Shown: piece by piece, positions 9,173 through 18,726 of the stretch | Numbering within the stretch: the first letter of the stretch is position 1 | How the letters are laid out: each line of letters opens with the position of its first letter | NCBI RefSeq assembly: GCF_023161665.1 | Contig: NZ_JALNTW010000007.1 | Coordinates: forward strand, 74,016 to 138,015 | DNA from: Shewanella sp. 1CM18E | GTDB lineage: Bacteria; Pseudomonadota; Gammaproteobacteria; Enterobacterales; Shewanellaceae | Length of the DNA stretch: 64,000 nucleotides | Direction: 5' to 3' | The notes under the pieces: model-generated | Told to the model about the DNA's origin: nothing | Database searches by the model: none | The model's input: only the letters and a program-made list of their open reading frames with translations | Program-made: the position numbers and the translations under genes

Positions 9173-10207
9173 TTACTCCATCTCAATCATGATCTTCACA
9201 TCAGAAGGGTTCGCTTCTAATGCTCGAGCATAAGCGGCGAGCGAGTCGGCAAACTTATAGGTTTTACTAATAAGCGGCTTAACGTTTAACTTGCCCGACG
9301 AAATTAAATTAATCGTTTTTGGGTACATGTTGGCGTAACGGAAAATCGTCTTAAAGGTGATCTCTTTTACCTGAGCAGCAACAATATCGAATTTCACTGG
9401 CTCTACTGGCATCCCGACTAACACGACAGTGCTATTTGGCGCTGCATGCTGACAAATTCCCGTGATTACCGCTTCAACGCCGCAACATTCAAATACTACG
9501 TTTACGCCGCGGCCACCGGTTTTAGCTGCAACGATAGCTGCAACGTCTTGTTTTAAGCTGTTTACAACAGTGATCCCTTGATATTCATTAACAGTCGCCA
9601 GCTTTTCATCGACAACATCAACAACAATCACTTCAGCGCAGCCACTGGCTAATGCCGATAACGCACACATAACGCCAATCGTACCCGCGCCATAAACTAG
9701 GCCAATATCACCAGGCTTAATCTGTGCTTTTGTCGCAGCTTGCATACCAATCGCTAAAGGCTCAACCATTGCGCCCTCTGCATAACTCATATGCTCAGGA
9801 ATTTTAAAAGTGAACGCTGCTGGATGAACCACATATTCAGAGCAGCAACCGTCATATGGTGGGGTAGCCCAAAACTGAACGTCTGGATCCAGGTTATAAA
9901 TGCCTTCCATAGTTTCTGCAGACTGAGGCTGTGGTACACCTGGCTCCATACATACTCTGTCGCCCACATTCAGATGCTTAACATTGCTACCAACTGAAGT
10001 AACAATACCTGCGGCCTCGTGGCCTAAAATCATTGGTTTTTCTACAACAAAATGACCAATGCGACCATGGGTTAAATAATGCACATCTGAACCACAGATC
10101 CCCACAGCTTGAATTTTGATCTTAACGTCATTCGCGCCAACATGTTCTGGAGTGGCAACTTCTTTTAAAACCAGTTCATTGACCTGTTCAAGTACCAAAG
10201 CTTTCAT
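9173..10207 (-). CDS. zinc-dependent xylitol dehydrogenase (D-xylulose reductase) type alcohol dehydrogenase
   Basis: About 344 residues of the medium-chain dehydrogenase superfamily. The catalytic zinc site is visible as [10 protein letters not shown] (Cys/Asp), GHEAAG (His-Glu) and VEPLAIG, and the NAD-binding Rossmann motif is [12 protein letters not shown]. The structural-zinc lobe normally has four cysteines; here it reads [22 protein letters not shown] and lacks them, as in bacterial xylitol dehydrogenases. It would oxidise xylitol, or a similar polyol, to D-xylulose. The start MKALVLEQ at 10207 follows AAGGGAAG. An upstream in-frame ATG at 10282 would place a candidate operator inside the gene and is less likely. 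Confidence 0.85.
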   Translation of the reverse strand: MKALVLEQVNELVLKEVATPEHVGANDVKIKIQAVGICGSDVHYLTHGRIGHFVVEKPMILGHEAAGIVTSVGSNVKHLNVGDRVCMEPGVPQPQSAETMEGIYNLDPDVQFWATPPYDGCCSEYVVHPAAFTFKIPEHMSYAEGAMVEPLAIGMQAATKAQIKPGDIGLVYGAGTIGVMCALSALASGCAEVIVVDVVDEKLATVNEYQGITVVNSLKQDVAAIVAAKTGGRGVNVVFECCGVEAVITGICQHAAPNSTVVLVGMPVEPVKFDIVAAQVKEITFKTIFRYANMYPKTINLISSGKLNVKPLISKTYKFADSLAAYARALEANPSDVKIMIEME

Positions 10208-10231
10208 GTAATGCTTCCCTTTTGATATTTT

Positions 10232-10249
10232 AATGTTATCGATGTCATT
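10232..10249 (-). promoter_or_regulatory. candidate LacI-family operator O1
   Basis: An imperfect 18-bp dyad, AATGTTATCGATGTCATT, centred on ATCGAT and 25 nt upstream of the dehydrogenase start. It is the reverse complement, with one mismatch, of the site at 10395-10412 near the LacI gene. The symmetric TG..ATCGAT..CA form is typical of LacI-family operators. Confidence 0.6.
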
Positions 10250-10262
10250 AACACTTTCCATT

Positions 10263-10305
10263 AAGATAATCTTTTGCGGCAATGACGACTGCGTTTAAAC
10301 TCACA
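10263..10305 (-). promoter_or_regulatory. candidate CRP-dependent promoter of the pentose operon
   Basis: On the minus strand TGTGAGTTTAAACGCA (10290-10305) has one perfect CRP half-site (TGTGA-N6) and a weaker second half. A possible -10 box TATCTT lies at 10263-10268. If transcription starts near 10256, the CRP dyad is centred at -41.5, the classic class II spacing, and operator O1 lies just downstream of the start site. The -35 region is weak, as expected for an activated promoter. Confidence 0.4.
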
Positions 10306-10394
10306 AAATCTGCGGGATACAGCTATAACAATGCAAATAACTGTTTTCATAATTAAAAACAATCAGGGAGTGCTAATACTTAAAAGTGTAACTT

Positions 10395-10428
10395 TATGAC
10401 ATCGATAACATTTTATTACTGTTATAAT
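10395..10428 (+). promoter_or_regulatory. candidate operator O2 and -10 box of the LacI-family gene
   Basis: TATGACATCGATAACATT at 10395-10412 is the reverse complement of O1 with one mismatch. A perfect TATAAT lies at 10423-10428, and the -35 position falls inside the operator. Repressor binding here would therefore autoregulate the LacI-family gene. Confidence 0.55.
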
Positions 10429-10540
10429 GACAAAAACTCAAATATGATTGTTAACAGATCATTAGATAACCAACTAAGGCGTTTGCTCGTTTCACCGCTC
10501 AGTTATTCAATCAAGCGGTAACCACAGCCCAGAGAATAAG

Positions 10541-11530
10541 ATGAAAAAAATTAAGCTAGCAGACATAGCTAAAGTTGCTAATGTGTCATCAATTACCGTG
10601 AGTAGAGCCCTATCAACACCTGAGAAAGTCAAACCTGAAACTTGTGAGAAGATCCAAAAGATAGCTAAGGAGATGGGTTATATCCCCAACTTTATGGCTA
10701 AAGGATTAAAGTCACGCTCGCAAACGATTGGTGTGATCGTGCCAACTATTATCAACCCGTTTTTTGCCAGCGCAGTAAAGTCCATCATCCGCAGCGCCAA
10801 TAAAACCGGTTATAACTGCTTATTCTTCAGCTCCGACGAATCGCAAGAAATGGAGCAAAATGCAGTTAATACCCTAATGAGCTATAACATTGACGGTATT
10901 ATCATTGCGGTGATCTCAGAAGATGAGCATTACACTCCTGATTACTTTGCCACTTTAAAGAAGTTATCTATTCCTGTGGTGTTATTAGACAGACACATAG
11001 AAGCACCACATGTCTGCGGCGTGTATTTAGATAACGTTGACTCAGGTTACAAGTTAGGTAAAGAAGTCATATCAAAACAATATCAACGTGTATTGATAGC
11101 ATCAGGCTCAGCAAACTCAAAAGTTGCCAACTCAAGGCTTGCAGGGCTTAAGATGGCTGCAGAAGAAGCCAATTCAAACGTTCAAATCGATGTGATAAAA
11201 GCTGACTTTAATACCGAACTCGCTAAAGAGTTAGTAGAGCAATATCTTGCCGAACTAAAGCCCGATGCCATTATCGGCTTGAATAACCAAATCACCTTAG
11301 GCGCGCTAGAAGCCAGTGTGCAACACAACTACCGCCTAGGAACAGATATCCATTTTTATAGTATTGATGAAATCAAAACCGCAACTCACTTTGGGATTGC
11401 GATCCCTTGTATTAGGCATGATGTTGAAGAATTTGGTTACCACGCCGTAACCCAACTTATACGCGCTATTGAGACTGAAGACTGTGACAAGCTGTCTGAC
11501 ATCATCATTAGAGGCACTGTAATTAAATAA
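10541..11530 (+). CDS. LacI-family transcriptional regulator
   Basis: A 329-residue protein. The N-terminal helix-turn-helix KLADIAKVANVSSITVSRAL is followed by the hinge helix segment NFMAKGLKSRSQTIGVIVP, and then a periplasmic-binding-protein-like sensor domain (about residues 60-329) for a sugar effector. It is divergent from the dehydrogenase/kinase/transporter operon, and two matching dyads occur in the shared control region, so it very probably represses both that operon and itself. The effector is inferred to be a pentose or pentitol, such as xylitol or D-xylulose. Confidence 0.88.
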   Translation: MKKIKLADIAKVANVSSITVSRALSTPEKVKPETCEKIQKIAKEMGYIPNFMAKGLKSRSQTIGVIVPTIINPFFASAVKSIIRSANKTGYNCLFFSSDESQEMEQNAVNTLMSYNIDGIIIAVISEDEHYTPDYFATLKKLSIPVVLLDRHIEAPHVCGVYLDNVDSGYKLGKEVISKQYQRVLIASGSANSKVANSRLAGLKMAAEEANSNVQIDVIKADFNTELAKELVEQYLAELKPDAIIGLNNQITLGALEASVQHNYRLGTDIHFYSIDEIKTATHFGIAIPCIRHDVEEFGYHAVTQLIRAIETEDCDKLSDIIIRGTVIK

Positions 11531-11653
11531 TCGCTATTTCACATTAACGCCTGCACGGACCAATAATCATTGTTGCCCTACCCTATAAAAGCGTTGCTCG
11601 CGATGAAAACAAGGCCAATCAAATAAATAAGCCTTGATTCATCGCATGATTGC

Positions 11654-11683
11654 TCGACATCTAAGCACTGACCTCTGTATAAT
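11654..11683 (+). promoter_or_regulatory. candidate sigma70 promoter of ybiT
   Basis: TCGACA (11654-11659) and a perfect TATAAT (11678-11683) are separated by 18 bp. This leaves a leader of about 85 nt with a possible AACAG...CTGTT stem before the start codon. Confidence 0.55.
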
Positions 11684-11774
11684 CCGCCGCTGTTTTGCCT
11701 CTCGAACAGGATTGCCTTTGGCAGTCTGTTAGCGTCTTGGCTTTCACTCTTTATTAATCACTCAGGATACTCTT

Positions 11775-13379
11775 TTGATCTCTACCGCAAATATCACGAT
11801 GCAGTTTGGCCCAGAGCCATTATTCGAAAACATTTCCGCTAAGTTCGGTAACGGCAATCGCTACGGCTTAATCGGCGCAAATGGTTGTGGTAAATCCACC
11901 TTTATGAAGATCTTAAGTGGTGAGCTTGCCCCTACTTCAGGCAACGTTTCTATTACTCCAGGTCAAAAAGTCGGTACCTTGAGCCAGAACCAGTTCGCAT
12001 TTGAAGAATTCAGCGTCATTGATGCGGTAATTCAAGGTGATGCAAGACTATGGGAAGTTAAGCAAGAGCGTGAGCGCATCTATTCACTACCAGAAATGAG
12101 TGAAGAAGACGGCATGTACGTAGGTGAGCTAGAAAGCGAGTTTGCTGAAATGGACGGCTATAGCGCTGAAAGCCGCGCCGGTGAAATCCTGCTTGAAGCG
12201 GGCATTGAAGAAGATCTGCACTTTGGTCTAATGAGCCAAGTTGCCCCAGGTAAAAAGCTGCGTGTACTTTTGGCACAAGCATTATTCTCAAACCCAGATA
12301 TCTTGCTACTTGACGAACCAACCAACAACTTGGACATTCATACCATTAACTGGTTGGCTGAAGAGCTAAATAAGCGCAAGTGCACCATGATCATCATCTC
12401 GCACGACAGACACTTCTTAAACACTGTGTGTACCCACATGGCAGATATCGACTACGGTGAGCTACGTATTTACCCAGGTAACTACGAGTATTTCATGGAA
12501 GCGTCTGCACTTATTCAAGAACAGCTATTAGCCGGTAACGCTAAAAAAAGCGCAGAAATGACTGAACTACAAGACTTTGTTAACCGCTTCGGTGCTAACG
12601 CATCTAAAGCGAAACAAGCAAGTTCGCGTGCTAAGAAGCTAGAGAAAATCAGTTTAGACGAAGTAAAAGCATCAAGCCGTATGACGCCATCACTGCGTTT
12701 TGAAGACGGTAAAAAGATGCACCGCCAAGCACTAGTAATGGAAAACGTTGGTCATGGTTTTGACGGTAACCAGCTATTTGATGGTGGTGATTTAATCCTT
12801 GAAGCCGGCGCTAAGCTTGCTGTTATCGGTGAAAACGGTGTTGGTAAATCAACCTTCCTACGCTGTTTAGTCGGTGAATTATCAAATAATGTTGGTGAAA
12901 TTAAGTGGTCTGAAAATGCATCTATCGGTTACTGTCCTCAAGATAGCAGCAAAGACTTTGATAACGACCTTAACCTATTTGACTGGATGTCACAGTGGCG
13001 CCTACCAAAGCACAATGACTTAATGGTTCGTGGCATGTTAGGCCGCTTATTATTTACTGAAGACGATATCAACAAAAAAGCACATAACTGCTCTGGTGGT
13101 GAGAAAAACCGTCTATTATTCGGTAAGTTAATGATGATGGATATCAACGTACTGGTTATGGATGAGCCAACTAACCACATGGACATGGAAGCGATTGAAG
13201 CACTAAACAATGCGCTTAAAGTGTACCAAGGTACGTTGGTTTTCGTGAGCCATGACCGCGAGTTTGTATCATCATTGGCAACACGCATTATCGACGTAAA
13301 AGATAAGAAGCTAGTTAACTTCCAAGGTACTTTCAACGAGTACATGGCAAGCCAAGCTGAGAACGAAACGAAGAAGTAA
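11775..13379 (+). CDS. ybiT: ABC-F family ATPase YbiT
   Basis: A 534-residue soluble protein with two ABC domains and no membrane segment, nearly collinear with E. coli YbiT (530 aa). The first domain has GANGCGKST and [14 protein letters not shown]; the linker (about residues 240-305) is charged and helical; the second domain has [26 protein letters not shown] and [16 protein letters not shown] proteins bind the ribosomal E site and rescue or regulate translation. The gene begins with TTG (11775), chosen because AGGA lies 7 nt upstream and the protein then begins like YbiT. It is followed directly by a bidirectional terminator. Confidence 0.93.
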   Translation: MISTANITMQFGPEPLFENISAKFGNGNRYGLIGANGCGKSTFMKILSGELAPTSGNVSITPGQKVGTLSQNQFAFEEFSVIDAVIQGDARLWEVKQERERIYSLPEMSEEDGMYVGELESEFAEMDGYSAESRAGEILLEAGIEEDLHFGLMSQVAPGKKLRVLLAQALFSNPDILLLDEPTNNLDIHTINWLAEELNKRKCTMIIISHDRHFLNTVCTHMADIDYGELRIYPGNYEYFMEASALIQEQLLAGNAKKSAEMTELQDFVNRFGANASKAKQASSRAKKLEKISLDEVKASSRMTPSLRFEDGKKMHRQALVMENVGHGFDGNQLFDGGDLILEAGAKLAVIGENGVGKSTFLRCLVGELSNNVGEIKWSENASIGYCPQDSSKDFDNDLNLFDWMSQWRLPKHNDLMVRGMLGRLLFTEDDINKKAHNCSGGEKNRLLFGKLMMMDINVLVMDEPTNHMDMEAIEALNNALKVYQGTLVFVSHDREFVSSLATRIIDVKDKKLVNFQGTFNEYMASQAENETKK

Positions 13380-13402
13380 CTTAACCGCTTACGCTTAATC
13401 AA

Positions 13403-13439
13403 AAAATGGCGCTAATCTTTGAGATTAGCGCCATTTTTG
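13403..13439. terminator. bidirectional intrinsic terminator
   Basis: A long stem, AAAATGGCGCTAATCT / AGATTAGCGCCATTTT, around a short loop has T runs on both strands. It separates the convergent ybiT and acetyltransferase genes. Confidence 0.93.
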
Positions 13440-13465
13440 TATAGCTTGGTTAAAGCAAACAATTA

Positions 13466-14116
13466 TCACTGATTATCTAGGTGGTACTGATATAAACCTG
13501 CAATATCAGCGCTGCACATTAATGCCATCGCACCTTGTAACTTCTCAAGCGGCCAATCCCACCACTGAATCTGCAAGAGCCTTGCAATGGAGTCATTGTC
13601 AAAACGTAGTTTCACCAACTTGTTACTACCAACCACCACGCTATAAGGCGCGACATCTTTAGTGATCACAGCTCTTGCTCCGATTACTGCACCATCACCT
13701 ATGGTCACGCCCGGCATGATCATCGCTTCACTGCCAATCCACACGTCATTGCCAATCACGGTATTGCCCGCACGCTCAAAACCGCTTTTTGCACCGTCGC
13801 CAAACTCATCGGGTGCAAATGGATAAGTAGAGATCCAGTCCATGCGGTGGCCTTGATTACCTGCCAGCATAAAACAAGCACCCGAGGCGATTGAGCAGAA
13901 TTTACCGATTATCAGCTTGTCGACTTCACCAAAAACACCCGCTTCCCACACATCAATCGTTGAACCGTCACCTAAAAGGTAACGCACCGCTTGATCTTCA
14001 AAAGATTTACCATGGTAAAAACCCGAGTAATAAGAATATTCACCCACTTCAATATTCGGGTTAGTAATTTGCTGCTTGAGCTTTTTAGACTCAAGCCAAC
14101 TTGTAAACGTATTCAT
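13466..14116 (-). CDS. type B chloramphenicol acetyltransferase-like (CatB) hexapeptide acetyltransferase
   Basis: A 216-residue left-handed beta-helix acetyltransferase. Blocks shared with CatB/Vat xenobiotic acetyltransferases include [40 protein letters not shown] with the catalytic His at about residue 90, [34 protein letters not shown], and a C-terminal WWDWPLEKL. An insertion near residues 46-64 distinguishes it from the commonest CatB variants. The family transfers acetyl from acetyl-CoA to chloramphenicol or streptogramins, but many chromosomal homologues have no proven resistance role. A Shine-Dalgarno (AGGTG) precedes the start. Confidence 0.85.
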   Translation of the reverse strand: MNTFTSWLESKKLKQQITNPNIEVGEYSYYSGFYHGKSFEDQAVRYLLGDGSTIDVWEAGVFGEVDKLIIGKFCSIASGACFMLAGNQGHRMDWISTYPFAPDEFGDGAKSGFERAGNTVIGNDVWIGSEAMIMPGVTIGDGAVIGARAVITKDVAPYSVVVGSNKLVKLRFDNDSIARLLQIQWWDWPLEKLQGAMALMCSADIAGLYQYHLDNQ

Positions 14117-14500
14117 AAATCACACCTAAAAATTCCACTTTCACGAGCAACTTATCTACTAGCCAACAGTTAAAATATCCTGTTTAAACAAACTAGAAAA
14201 AGCCCAATAAAACTTACTACCATCAAAATAAATCACATAAAACAACCACAATTACCAAAGTGTTCAAATCGCCATAAAACCGCGATAGAACACTGATATA
14301 ACCGTCTTTAATAATCGAAAAAACGCTCTATCAACAAAAATACAAGATACAATCCGTATAGCAAACTAGTAAAAGTGGGCTCAACTAACAATTACCAATC
14401 AAAAAAATTGAACAGCAAACCTATACGGCAAAAGCCATCAGAAGGTTTACATTTGACTAACCCACTAATTAATCAACTATTAAACCAACTTACTAACACC
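14117..14500. other. AT-rich intergenic region, no gene seen
   Basis: About 380 bp upstream of the acetyltransferase gene, strongly A-rich on the plus strand. It must hold the acetyltransferase promoter, but I could not single out a clear one. A 62-codon open frame at 14375-14563 is explained by the low-complexity sequence and the heptamer repeat. Confidence 0.45.
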
Positions 14501-14542
14501 AAACATCAAACATCAAACATCAAACATCAAACATCAAACATC
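14501..14542. repeat. heptanucleotide tandem repeat, AAACATC x 6
   Basis: Six perfect tandem copies of AAACATC lie 28 bp beyond the helicase stop codon. Tracts with a unit not divisible by three can vary in copy number by slippage. Here the repeat is outside recognised genes. Confidence 0.95.
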
Positions 14543-14570
14543 AAAGCTAACCATCTAATATAGTTGACTA

Positions 14571-17500
14571 TTACGCCACTCTTTTCCTAGCGCCACCTTG
14601 AGGAGTTTTAACGCTATCAGCTAGCTTGCAAGTATATTGGCAGCTTTTAGGGTCAGCTTTTTTATAGGCACTACATGCCAAAAATTGTTCACCAGTTTTA
14701 CTGTTGGTACGAGTTTTTAACTTACCGGAATTGCACTGCGGACAAATACCGATTTGATGATTGCATGCCTCAGAGCTACAAATAAAGTGGTGTTGATTAC
14801 GCACCAGAGGCGCAGTTTTACACTCAGGGCAAACCTCTACCTTAGTGTCACAATAGTCTTTACCGAGTGAGCAAGTGTAAAACAGCCCAAAACGCCCTTG
14901 TCGTGGAATAAGCTTACCCTCTTGGCAGCTTGGGCAACTCGCTTGATACTGATATAAGGCTGCTAGTTCACTGCTGATAATGTTTACATCACCAGTATAA
15001 GCTTGCAGCTCTTTAATAAAACTCGACTCTTTACCAAGTTCAGCTTGCACAAATACTCGTTGTTTAGCGCGAGACAAGGCAACATAAAACAGGCGGCGCT
15101 CTTCGCTATCTTTAAAGCTATCAAGGGCCGGCAACATCACATCTAAAATCGGATCGTTATCGATTTTGCTAGGGAAACCATATTTGTCGTCATTCACATC
15201 AAGCACAATCACAAAATCAGCTTGTTTGCCTTTAGAGGCATGAGCTGTCATTGCAGAAATGCTCAATTGTGAAAAACGCTGCTGCCAAATATTTAATTCC
15301 TTTAAACTGCTTTTAAATCGGCTTATCAACATCACCGTCGCAGGCTGATCTGCAACTTGCTCAATAATACTGGCAAACGCCTGCTGCAGCGCCGCCTCTT
15401 TAGTATTGATGAGCAAACACACCTCTGGATTATCACTCTTACTATGGGTAGTTAGTTGCTTGCTTAACTGAGCTGGGTTTACTTGAATAAATCGTGACGC
15501 TACTTTTTCAATTTGGTTATTAAACCTAAAGGTTTTGTCTAACGTTACCGTTTGCGCAGCACCAAAAATTGCTTCAAATGCTGTTGTTAAGCTTAAGTCA
15601 CTACCCGCGAAGCGGTAAATTGCTTGCCAGTCATCACCCACACAAAAAAGAGCACAATTAGGACTAGCATCTCTTAAGGCTTTAACTAACTCAGCGCGCT
15701 CAGCGGATATGTCCTGAAACTCATCGACCATGATGTATTTAAAACGAAAACCATCAGCAGTTTGTTGATGAAAATCTTTGTTAGCCACTAACTGATTTGC
15801 CTTAGCAATCATATCTGAAAAGTCGAGACTGTTATGCTCATTAAGATACGCTTGATATTGCTTAATCACCCAACTGAATAAGTGTAAAAACGCGCTCCAG
15901 CGTTGCTGGTTATAGTTGGCTAGTTGTTTGTTTTTGCGTTTAGCTGTAGCGGTTAGCTTGGCGTGCAAACGAGTATTTAAATCGCCTTTATGACTCGTTT
16001 CAGTAGATTGCTGTGCTTGAATTGTATTATCAACAACAGGTTTGAAAGAGGACTCAGCTAACTTCGCCAACTTTACTTTTTTTAGCTGGGCTAAGCTCAT
16101 CCCAGATGCTTTAAACAAACTTACAAAGCTTGCCATCAAGCGGCTTACGTTGCGGTAAACGCCTAAAGCTTTAACCTGGCTAAACACTTCCTTGGGTGAA
16201 ATAGGTTTAAATACCTGACTTTGCTCAAGGCCTAATTCATCAGCTCGCGCGCATAGCAGCTCCTCTAAACTACTTTCAAGTTTGCCTGCATCAGCTTGCC
16301 AACTGAATGTTTGCATCAAATAGCTACCATGCTGTTGATGTAAGGCTATTTTCCACTCACGGCTTTGATTATATGCGTCCTTATCAATATCGGCTCGAGT
16401 ATTACCCTGCTTATCAATACCAAAATGCTCAAGATAGGCGTCTAGAACCGGAATATAGAAGTCCGGTTGATACACACTTTTACCCGGCTCGCTAACATCA
16501 CCCGGATATTTAGGTTCGTAATCAAACTGAATTCCGTGAGTATAAAGGTAATTACAAATTACCAGCTCCTGAAAGCTTTTCACTAAATCGCCAGATAGTG
16601 CTCTTATTTCGTTGTTTTTCAGGTAGCTGCGATATTGGCCTTCTGAGCGAAAATCGAGTTCATTTCGTTGCGGGTACAAATAGCGGCCAAAATACTCAGC
16701 AACCGGATCGGCCATATCAGGATCAGCAACAATGCAATCAATTTGGCTATCAATAAATTGGGTAAATTGCTTTTCATCGCTGGCCAATACCGACACCTGA
16801 GTCGAGCTTTTTAAATAGCTTTGAATGATCTCTTTACCAAGCGCATGAAAGGTACTGACCTTTACCGCTGTTAACTCAGGGCTAGATAACACACGTTGAC
16901 TTAACTCCTGGCGTGCATCCTTACCATAAGCCAGCATTAAAATGTCATCAGGCTTAGCCAAGCCTTGATTAACTAGATAAGCGGCTTTGGCCGCCATGGT
17001 ACTAGTTTTACCCGTCCCCGCCCCGGCGATAACAAGCGTATTGTTTTCATCAATGACACAAGCTTGCCGTTGTAACTCGGTTAGCGGATGCGCTTCAATC
17101 GAATCAAATAAGCCTTTATGCACTTTTAACTGCTGATTTTGCCACCACTGATTGTATTTAGTGGTAAACATATCAGGCTGCTTAATAAACTTTACTAAAC
17201 GGCAATTAAGCAAATTGATATCAAAGCCTAGTGTCTGAAAATGCTCTGTTAACGCAAGTTTATCTACAGCACCTTTGTATTTCTGCTGTAAACGACGTTT
17301 ATCTGAATCACGTAAATAACGCTGGTGGGCACTAAACTCTTTGTCAAAATCTGCTGCGTCTAGTAGCAACAAATCAAAAGCTTGCTGAAGTTCGGCTCGA
17401 TGAAATGCCAAACGATTATCAAGTGCCAAACGCAGTAAAGGTTTACAGTGAGTAAAATGAAAAAAGCGAAAACGCTGCTTGCCCCACACCAATGATAAAG

Positions 17501-17657
17501 TGAACCAACCGCGTCTAACCTCAACGGTTTGTGACAAGTCTGGATAGGTATAAAGCTTACCGTTTATCGATAAGCCTTGATCGCACAAATGGGCGCTATT
17601 ACAAAAGAGCACGCCCTGTAAAAAACCAAACTGTACAGAATGTCGCCTAAGCTCCAT
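14571..17657 (-). CDS. UvrD/HelD-like superfamily 1 DNA helicase with C-terminal zinc fingers
   Basis: About 1,028 residues. An N-terminal helicase-IV-like region is followed by Walker A VIAGAGTGKTS (about residue 210), then a long insertion, Walker B MVDEFQDIS (about residue 640), motif IV-VI blocks GDDWQAIYRFAGSD, MTAHASKGKQADFVIV and RRLFYVALSRAKQRVFV. Residues 900-1015 hold three to four CxxC topoisomerase-type zinc fingers. E. coli HelD is only 684 residues. The extra length comes from the fingers and from an insertion near residues 370-430 containing YEP...PDFYIP...YLEHFG, which resembles a PD-(D/E)xK nuclease core. It probably acts in DNA repair. The ATG at 17657 follows GAGG; a TTG one codon upstream is less likely. 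Confidence 0.87.
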   Translation of the reverse strand: MELRRHSVQFGFLQGVLFCNSAHLCDQGLSINGKLYTYPDLSQTVEVRRGWFTLSLVWGKQRFRFFHFTHCKPLLRLALDNRLAFHRAELQQAFDLLLLDAADFDKEFSAHQRYLRDSDKRRLQQKYKGAVDKLALTEHFQTLGFDINLLNCRLVKFIKQPDMFTTKYNQWWQNQQLKVHKGLFDSIEAHPLTELQRQACVIDENNTLVIAGAGTGKTSTMAAKAAYLVNQGLAKPDDILMLAYGKDARQELSQRVLSSPELTAVKVSTFHALGKEIIQSYLKSSTQVSVLASDEKQFTQFIDSQIDCIVADPDMADPVAEYFGRYLYPQRNELDFRSEGQYRSYLKNNEIRALSGDLVKSFQELVICNYLYTHGIQFDYEPKYPGDVSEPGKSVYQPDFYIPVLDAYLEHFGIDKQGNTRADIDKDAYNQSREWKIALHQQHGSYLMQTFSWQADAGKLESSLEELLCARADELGLEQSQVFKPISPKEVFSQVKALGVYRNVSRLMASFVSLFKASGMSLAQLKKVKLAKLAESSFKPVVDNTIQAQQSTETSHKGDLNTRLHAKLTATAKRKNKQLANYNQQRWSAFLHLFSWVIKQYQAYLNEHNSLDFSDMIAKANQLVANKDFHQQTADGFRFKYIMVDEFQDISAERAELVKALRDASPNCALFCVGDDWQAIYRFAGSDLSLTTAFEAIFGAAQTVTLDKTFRFNNQIEKVASRFIQVNPAQLSKQLTTHSKSDNPEVCLLINTKEAALQQAFASIIEQVADQPATVMLISRFKSSLKELNIWQQRFSQLSISAMTAHASKGKQADFVIVLDVNDDKYGFPSKIDNDPILDVMLPALDSFKDSEERRLFYVALSRAKQRVFVQAELGKESSFIKELQAYTGDVNIISSELAALYQYQASCPSCQEGKLIPRQGRFGLFYTCSLGKDYCDTKVEVCPECKTAPLVRNQHHFICSSEACNHQIGICPQCNSGKLKTRTNSKTGEQFLACSAYKKADPKSCQYTCKLADSVKTPQGGARKRVA

Positions 17658-17785
17658 CAACTACCTCAACACAACAAAATACCGCGTCATATTAACAACT
17701 AAAGCCGGACTCAAGTAGCGCTAATTTGCTTTTCGATTATAAAATAACACCTTGTAAAACCGAGATAAAATGGCCATTAAATCAG

Positions 17786-17813
17786 CAAAAGGCGCAAATA
17801 TCGCCTTTTTAGC
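17786..17813 (+). terminator. orphan terminator-like hairpin in a divergent region
   Basis: AAAAGGCG/CGCCTTTT forms an 8-bp stem with a 7-nt loop and a T run on the plus strand, followed by a second T tract. No recognised gene ends here: the helicase gene points away and the next plus-strand gene begins 210 bp later. The remaining 17661-18023 interval holds no other clear feature. Confidence 0.55.
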
Positions 17814-18023
17814 TTTTTTTACATATAAAATCGGCTTTTCAAGCGTGATAAACCACACAAAATCAACCGCAACGCCTTTAATCAAGCGCAGCATCACATA
17901 CCTAATAATATGTAAATGCTAGCCTAATCCCACAAAGTATGGCGGCAGATAAATAATAGAAATGCCATGCAAGATCATTTAGAACACTGACCAAAGATGG
18001 ATGAGAAAAGGGTTTACCATATT

Positions 18024-18368
18024 ATGAAAAAACTACTAATTGCGGGTCTTTTAAGTTGTGCAGTAGCAGGTCAAGCAAGCGCTGAAAACCTAGATCAAGA
18101 AACAGCACTTGGCATGGCAAGTCTTATGATTTGTACCACATTCTATGCTGAACACGACATGCAAATTGAAGGCGTGATTGTTGGTCAATCTATGATGTCT
18201 CATAAAAATGCTGGTATCGAAGAGATGATCATGTCTAAAGAAACTAGCCAAGCACTAGACCAATACATGAAGAACTTCCAAGCCGCTAACAAAGAGCAGC
18301 AAATCAAGATCTGTGACGGCGCAATTAAATTTGCTCGTGAAAGCACATTTGTAAAAGTGCCTGAGTAA
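18024..18368 (+). CDS. small periplasmic protein of unknown function
   Basis: A 114-residue protein starting MKKLLIAGLL with a clear signal peptide ending AGQASA before Glu-Asn, so it should be exported to the periplasm. The mature part (about 94 residues) is helical, Met-rich and has two cysteines (in MICTTF and IKICDGA) that could pair. No family is recognised. An upstream in-frame ATG at 17997 would bury the signal peptide behind nine charged residues and is rejected. The gene has its own downstream terminator and so looks monocistronic. Confidence 0.75.
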   Translation: MKKLLIAGLLSCAVAGQASAENLDQETALGMASLMICTTFYAEHDMQIEGVIVGQSMMSHKNAGIEEMIMSKETSQALDQYMKNFQAANKEQQIKICDGAIKFARESTFVKVPE

Positions 18369-18471
18369 TTAGCTCACTTGCGAGTTATTTAACTTAGTCA
18401 GCTAATCGCAGACCATTTCCCCAGACATCGCCTTAATAAGAATCAAGGTCAAAACTGGTGAAAAGCATTTT

Positions 18472-18503
18472 AAGGCTTAGCAATTATGCTAAGCCTTATT
18501 TGT
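18472..18503 (+). terminator. intrinsic terminator after the small periplasmic protein gene
   Basis: An 11-bp perfect stem, AAGGCTTAGCA / TGCTAAGCCTT, with a 4-nt loop followed by ATTTGTT. Confidence 0.75.
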
Positions 18504-18567
18504 TCGTACTGTCTGTTGGAGAGCTGTATGATGGTTTATAACAGCGCTTTCAAAATAAATGTGGTCG

Positions 18568-18726
18568 CTATTTTAAGCAAGCATAAGCTGAGTAACACTG
18601 TACTTTTAATACGGCCAACCCCATATGATGACCCATTAAAGTCAAATTCAGCGCTTGCCAACACTTGGTAATCGACAAACCAAAGAGTTTGCAGCGTTCA
18701 TCCTTCACCATTCCAAACTGTTCCAT
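18568..18726 (-). pseudogene. possible decayed gene fragment in a 660-bp intergenic region
   Basis: The 18369-19030 interval has no intact gene. On the minus strand a 52-codon open frame (starting MEQFGMVKDERCKLFGLSI) reads like real protein sequence, but a stop codon lies just upstream and no ribosome-binding site precedes it. It may be the tail of a lost gene. No family is recognised. Confidence 0.25.

Noticed and set aside
14375..14563. 62-codon plus-strand open frame containing the heptamer tract
   Set aside because: Its sequence is explained by A-rich low complexity and AAACATC repeats. No ribosome-binding site is visible.
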